From: Bacteroidaceae bacterium
GTDB taxonomy: Bacteria > Bacteroidota > Bacteroidia > Bacteroidales > Bacteroidaceae
NCBI GenBank assembly: GCA_024401165.1
Contig: JAKSLN010000016.1
Location: forward strand, 1 to 33,225
Length of the DNA stretch: 33,225 nt
Direction of reading: 5' to 3'
In this document: in pieces, positions 30,539 through 33,225 of the stretch
Layout: each line of letters starts with the position of its first letter
Position numbering within the stretch: the first letter of the stretch is position 1
The notes under the pieces: generated by a model
Databases searched by the model: none
What the model was told of the DNA's origin: nothing
What the model saw: the letters and a program-made list of their open reading frames with translations, nothing else
Program-made: the position numbers and the translations under genes

Positions 30539-33154
30539 ATGTTGACACAAGAAGACAAAGGGACGAATCATGACAAGCATGCACGTTACCACAACACGCT
30601 ACTACACGATTGGCTCGTACTCCTCACTCTTTGCCTTTCGATTACCAGTTCCTTTGCTCAGCAAACTACGGACTATGTCGACCCACGCATCGGAAGCGAG
30701 GGACTGGGACGCGTGTTCATCGGTCCCTGCATGCCTTTCGGCATGGCCAAGCCAGGACCAGACTGCGGTGTGGGCAACAACGCCGGATGGGCACCGATGC
30801 CGGCACTGGTCTCGGGCTTCTCCCAAACGCATGTCAGCGGAACGGGAGGAGGCCCCAAGTACGGCAACATACTCATCCGTCCCTTCAAAGGCGAAGACCA
30901 GCACCGTGCCACGGAACACATCGAATTGGGCAAGTACACCTGCACTTTCGAGGAAAGCGGCATCAAGGCAGAGGTGACAGCAGGGCGCAAGGTTTCGTTC
31001 TACCGCTTTACCTTCCCCGAGGGAATGAAGCCGTACGTCGAGGTGGACCTGCAGCACTTCCTAGGACGCAACCCTGTACCCAAGGTTCGCGAAGCACAGC
31101 AATTCGAGGGGGCAAGCATGGACTCCACGCAACAAGCGGATGGCCTCTATGCCTACCACGGTCAGCAGATCATCAGCGGCGGTTGGAACAACGGCAAGCC
31201 CTATACGGTGTATTTCTATCTTGCTCAGCACAAAGCCGATGCACACACCTTACTTTGCCGCGTAGGCATCTCCTTCATCAGCGAGGAGCAAGCCAAGCAG
31301 AACTGCCAGATGGACCTCCCAGGATGGGACTTCGATGGCACCTATCAAGATTGCCTCGGCGAGTGGCAGGCACTCCTCTCACGCCTTCCCATCAGCAACG
31401 AGGCAAGTGAACGCGTAAAGCGCATGTACTACACCGCCCTCTACCACATGTGCCTGATGCCTACGGACAGAGAGGAAAGTCTCAAGCCTACGGGTAGGAA
31501 AGAAAGCTCCACACATGCTCCCCGAGTGGAAGACTACGACGACTATTATGCCATATGGGATACCTACCGCACCTCCACCCCATTGCTAAGCCTCCTGGCA
31601 CCAGAACGCGCAACGGCCATAGCCCAGTCGCTCCTCAACATCTACAAGAAAGACGGCTTCCTGCCCGATGCCCGGAGCGGCAACTCGAACGGCAGGACGC
31701 AAGGTGGCAGCAATGCCGAGATAGTTCTGTGCGACGCCCTGGCACGCGGCCTCGACATCGATGCCGACCTGGCTCTTGAAGCCATGCTCAAGGATGCCAC
31801 CGTTGCCCCCGAAGACGACGAAGCCGAAGGCCGAGGTGGACTGGCAGAGTACAACAGCCTGGGCTACATACCCTATATAAATAGAGGGGAGCGCATCCCC
31901 CGTGCCGGCAACCGTACCGTGGAGTACGCCTTCTGCGACTGGGCCATTGCCGAAGCTGCCAAGATAATGAAAGAGCGCAAGCTATCCAACCGTTGGAGCG
32001 ATGCCGAGCTCGACGCCATTTACAAGCAATACATGCTGCAGAGCCAACGCTGGAAGAACCTCTGGCGCAGCGACTACGAGCATGATGGCGCACGTGGCTT
32101 CATCATGCCGCGCGACGAGCAAGGCAACTGGCTTGACGACCTGCCCTTCGGCCACAGCAAGGCACGTCCGATGACCTTCCGCTATACGCCCGACGTCTCG
32201 TACGAAGGCCCCTGGTACTGCAAATGGTGGGACTGCTTCATGTACGAAGCCTCATCATGGGAGTACTCCTTCAGCATCCCTCACGACATCCCCGGCCTCA
32301 TCGAACTATGCGGTGGCAAGGAGGCGTTCGAGACTCGTCTGGACACTTTCTTCGCCCATGGTTACTACAACGTTGCCAACGAGCCGTCCTTCCTCACGCC
32401 CCTACTCTACCACTGGGTAGGCAAGCCCGAGAAGTCGACAGCCCTTGTCCGCAAGATCATCGAGGAGAACTTCAACGACCAGCCCAACGGCCTCCCTGGT
32501 AACGATGACGGAGGTGCCATGAGCTCGTGGCTGGCCTGCCATCTGCTAGGCATGTATCCCCTGGCCGGAACCAAAGAATGGATCAAGTATGAGCCCTTGT
32601 GGAAGGGCGTCTGCATCAGAGACAGCGTCAACACGCCCGACCCAGAACCTGCAAAGCCCAACACCTTCCTGGCAAAGTTCTCCTTGCACGGCCAGACGCG
32701 ACGCTTCTACCTCGACACACGTTACGACCTGGAGACCAAGCAAGCTATCGTGGACTGGCGCATCCAGCGCAACCTCAAGTGGTGGAAGGGCAGCTATACG
32801 ATGCGCAGTTCCTCTATCCATAACGGCCGGCGTCTGTGCTATGAGCAGCCCTTCGACGGACAGCATATCCTGGTGCCAGATGACCAGACTTTCCTCTTCC
32901 TATCCGATCTTGCCTTGGCAGACCTGCGCCGCGTAGACGGCGTGCTGCAGGGCACTATGCAATACGATGACGTCCGATGGACATTGATTGACGAGGACAC
33001 CCTTCCGTCATGGAGCGACCGGGCCTCCACACTCCATTTCCGCAGCGAAGAAGGTGCAGAGATGTGGGTGGTTGTGGGACTCTTCTGTCCCTTGGTAGTC
33101 AAGATGCAAGACAATCCCCATGAGATAGATTGGGAGATAACCTATAACCCATAA
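30539..33154 (+). CDS. GH92 alpha-mannosidase, exported
   Basis: The 871-residue protein has GH92 signatures: YVDPRIGSEGLGRVFIGPCMPFGMAKPGPD, GFSQTHVSGTGG near the N-terminus; IWDTYRTSTPLL; RTVEYAFCDWAIAE; NEPSFLTPLLYHWVGKP; and LPGNDDGGAMSSWLACHLLGMYPLAG, where Asn655-Asp656-Asp657 corresponds to the catalytic-base/calcium loop. GH92 enzymes are calcium-dependent, inverting exo-alpha-mannosidases that trim mannan or N-glycans. The signal peptide is unusual: about 25 polar residues, including His-rich HDKHARYHN, precede the hydrophobic core (LVLLTLCLSITSSFAQ). No nearer ATG is available, and the promoter position supports this start. Its position behind susCD suggests that the imported glycan contains alpha-mannose. 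Confidence 0.93.
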   Translation: MLTQEDKGTNHDKHARYHNTLLHDWLVLLTLCLSITSSFAQQTTDYVDPRIGSEGLGRVFIGPCMPFGMAKPGPDCGVGNNAGWAPMPALVSGFSQTHVSGTGGGPKYGNILIRPFKGEDQHRATEHIELGKYTCTFEESGIKAEVTAGRKVSFYRFTFPEGMKPYVEVDLQHFLGRNPVPKVREAQQFEGASMDSTQQADGLYAYHGQQIISGGWNNGKPYTVYFYLAQHKADAHTLLCRVGISFISEEQAKQNCQMDLPGWDFDGTYQDCLGEWQALLSRLPISNEASERVKRMYYTALYHMCLMPTDREESLKPTGRKESSTHAPRVEDYDDYYAIWDTYRTSTPLLSLLAPERATAIAQSLLNIYKKDGFLPDARSGNSNGRTQGGSNAEIVLCDALARGLDIDADLALEAMLKDATVAPEDDEAEGRGGLAEYNSLGYIPYINRGERIPRAGNRTVEYAFCDWAIAEAAKIMKERKLSNRWSDAELDAIYKQYMLQSQRWKNLWRSDYEHDGARGFIMPRDEQGNWLDDLPFGHSKARPMTFRYTPDVSYEGPWYCKWWDCFMYEASSWEYSFSIPHDIPGLIELCGGKEAFETRLDTFFAHGYYNVANEPSFLTPLLYHWVGKPEKSTALVRKIIEENFNDQPNGLPGNDDGGAMSSWLACHLLGMYPLAGTKEWIKYEPLWKGVCIRDSVNTPDPEPAKPNTFLAKFSLHGQTRRFYLDTRYDLETKQAIVDWRIQRNLKWWKGSYTMRSSSIHNGRRLCYEQPFDGQHILVPDDQTFLFLSDLALADLRRVDGVLQGTMQYDDVRWTLIDEDTLPSWSDRASTLHFRSEEGAEMWVVVGLFCPLVVKMQDNPHEIDWEITYNP

Positions 33155-33196
33155 CACGAAAGTTGAGCTTGCGAAACTTGAGTAAATAAATAAGAT

Positions 33197-33225
33197 ATGA
33201 AATACAAACTGATTACTTTGCTGTT
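33197..33225 (+). CDS. Start of a further exported protein (cut by window end)
   Basis: An ATG at 33197, 42 bases after the GH92 stop, opens a frame reading MKYKLITLL up to the window edge. A basic start followed by hydrophobic residues is the beginning of a signal peptide. It is probably the next gene of the glycan locus; nothing more can be said. Confidence 0.5.

Overview
The window is a piece of a Bacteroidales chromosome, most likely Prevotellaceae (inference). Supporting signs are a SusC/SusD pair, many surface lipoproteins and periplasmic glycosidases, and a B12-type BtuB/BtuG/BtuH surface locus. There is also a sigma-54 activator–LptE–TPR–SecG cluster. At least eight well-formed Bacteroidetes promoters (TTTG or TTG, 19-20 nt, TAnnTTTG) can be read directly. 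No rRNA, tRNA, transposase, phage gene or CRISPR array was seen.

Layout. (1) 1-7320, + strand: a vitamin B12 surface-capture locus. It holds a DUF4465 lipoprotein (BtuH-like, 5' end cut off), a lipoprotein fusing a YncE/DUF5074 beta-propeller (BtuG-like) to a second surface domain, and a BtuB-like TonB receptor. A GH20 hexosaminidase with its own promoter follows, then a lone FecE/BtuD-type ABC ATPase. (2) 7326-10400, - strand: a hypothetical lipoprotein, a cyclophilin with a large charged insertion, and an SGNH hydrolase. (3) 10814-11851, + strand: asnA, ended by a strong hairpin terminator. (4) 11954-18706, - strand: mfd, then the sigma-54 activator, LptE-like lipoprotein, TPR protein and secG, closed by a terminator. 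(5) 18784-25003: an iron alcohol dehydrogenase and a set of individually promoted polysaccharide enzymes (GH2, PL9 pectate lyase, GH43), separated by odd intergenic repeats. (6) 25067-33225, + strand: a compact promoter-to-terminator unit that looks like a small RNA, then susC, susD, a terminator, a GH92 alpha-mannosidase with its own promoter, and the first codons of another exported protein.

How it works together. Regions 5 and 6 form a glycan-use locus: SusC/D import oligosaccharides, while GH92 and, more distantly, GH20 suit mannose/HexNAc glycans and PL9/GH43/GH2 suit pectin. Region 1 would capture cobalamin at the surface and pass it through BtuB. The permease and binding protein that the ATPase needs are not in the window.

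The most unusual observations are: (a) the SusC-type transporter carries a short OmpA-like domain after its last beta-strand, with the usual diaminopimelate-binding Asp replaced by Ser in an SPEG motif; (b) a roughly 125-nt predicted small RNA sits just upstream of susC; (c) the BtuG-like propeller is fused to a second surface domain; and (d) the PL9 gene appears to be transcribed leaderless or nearly so.
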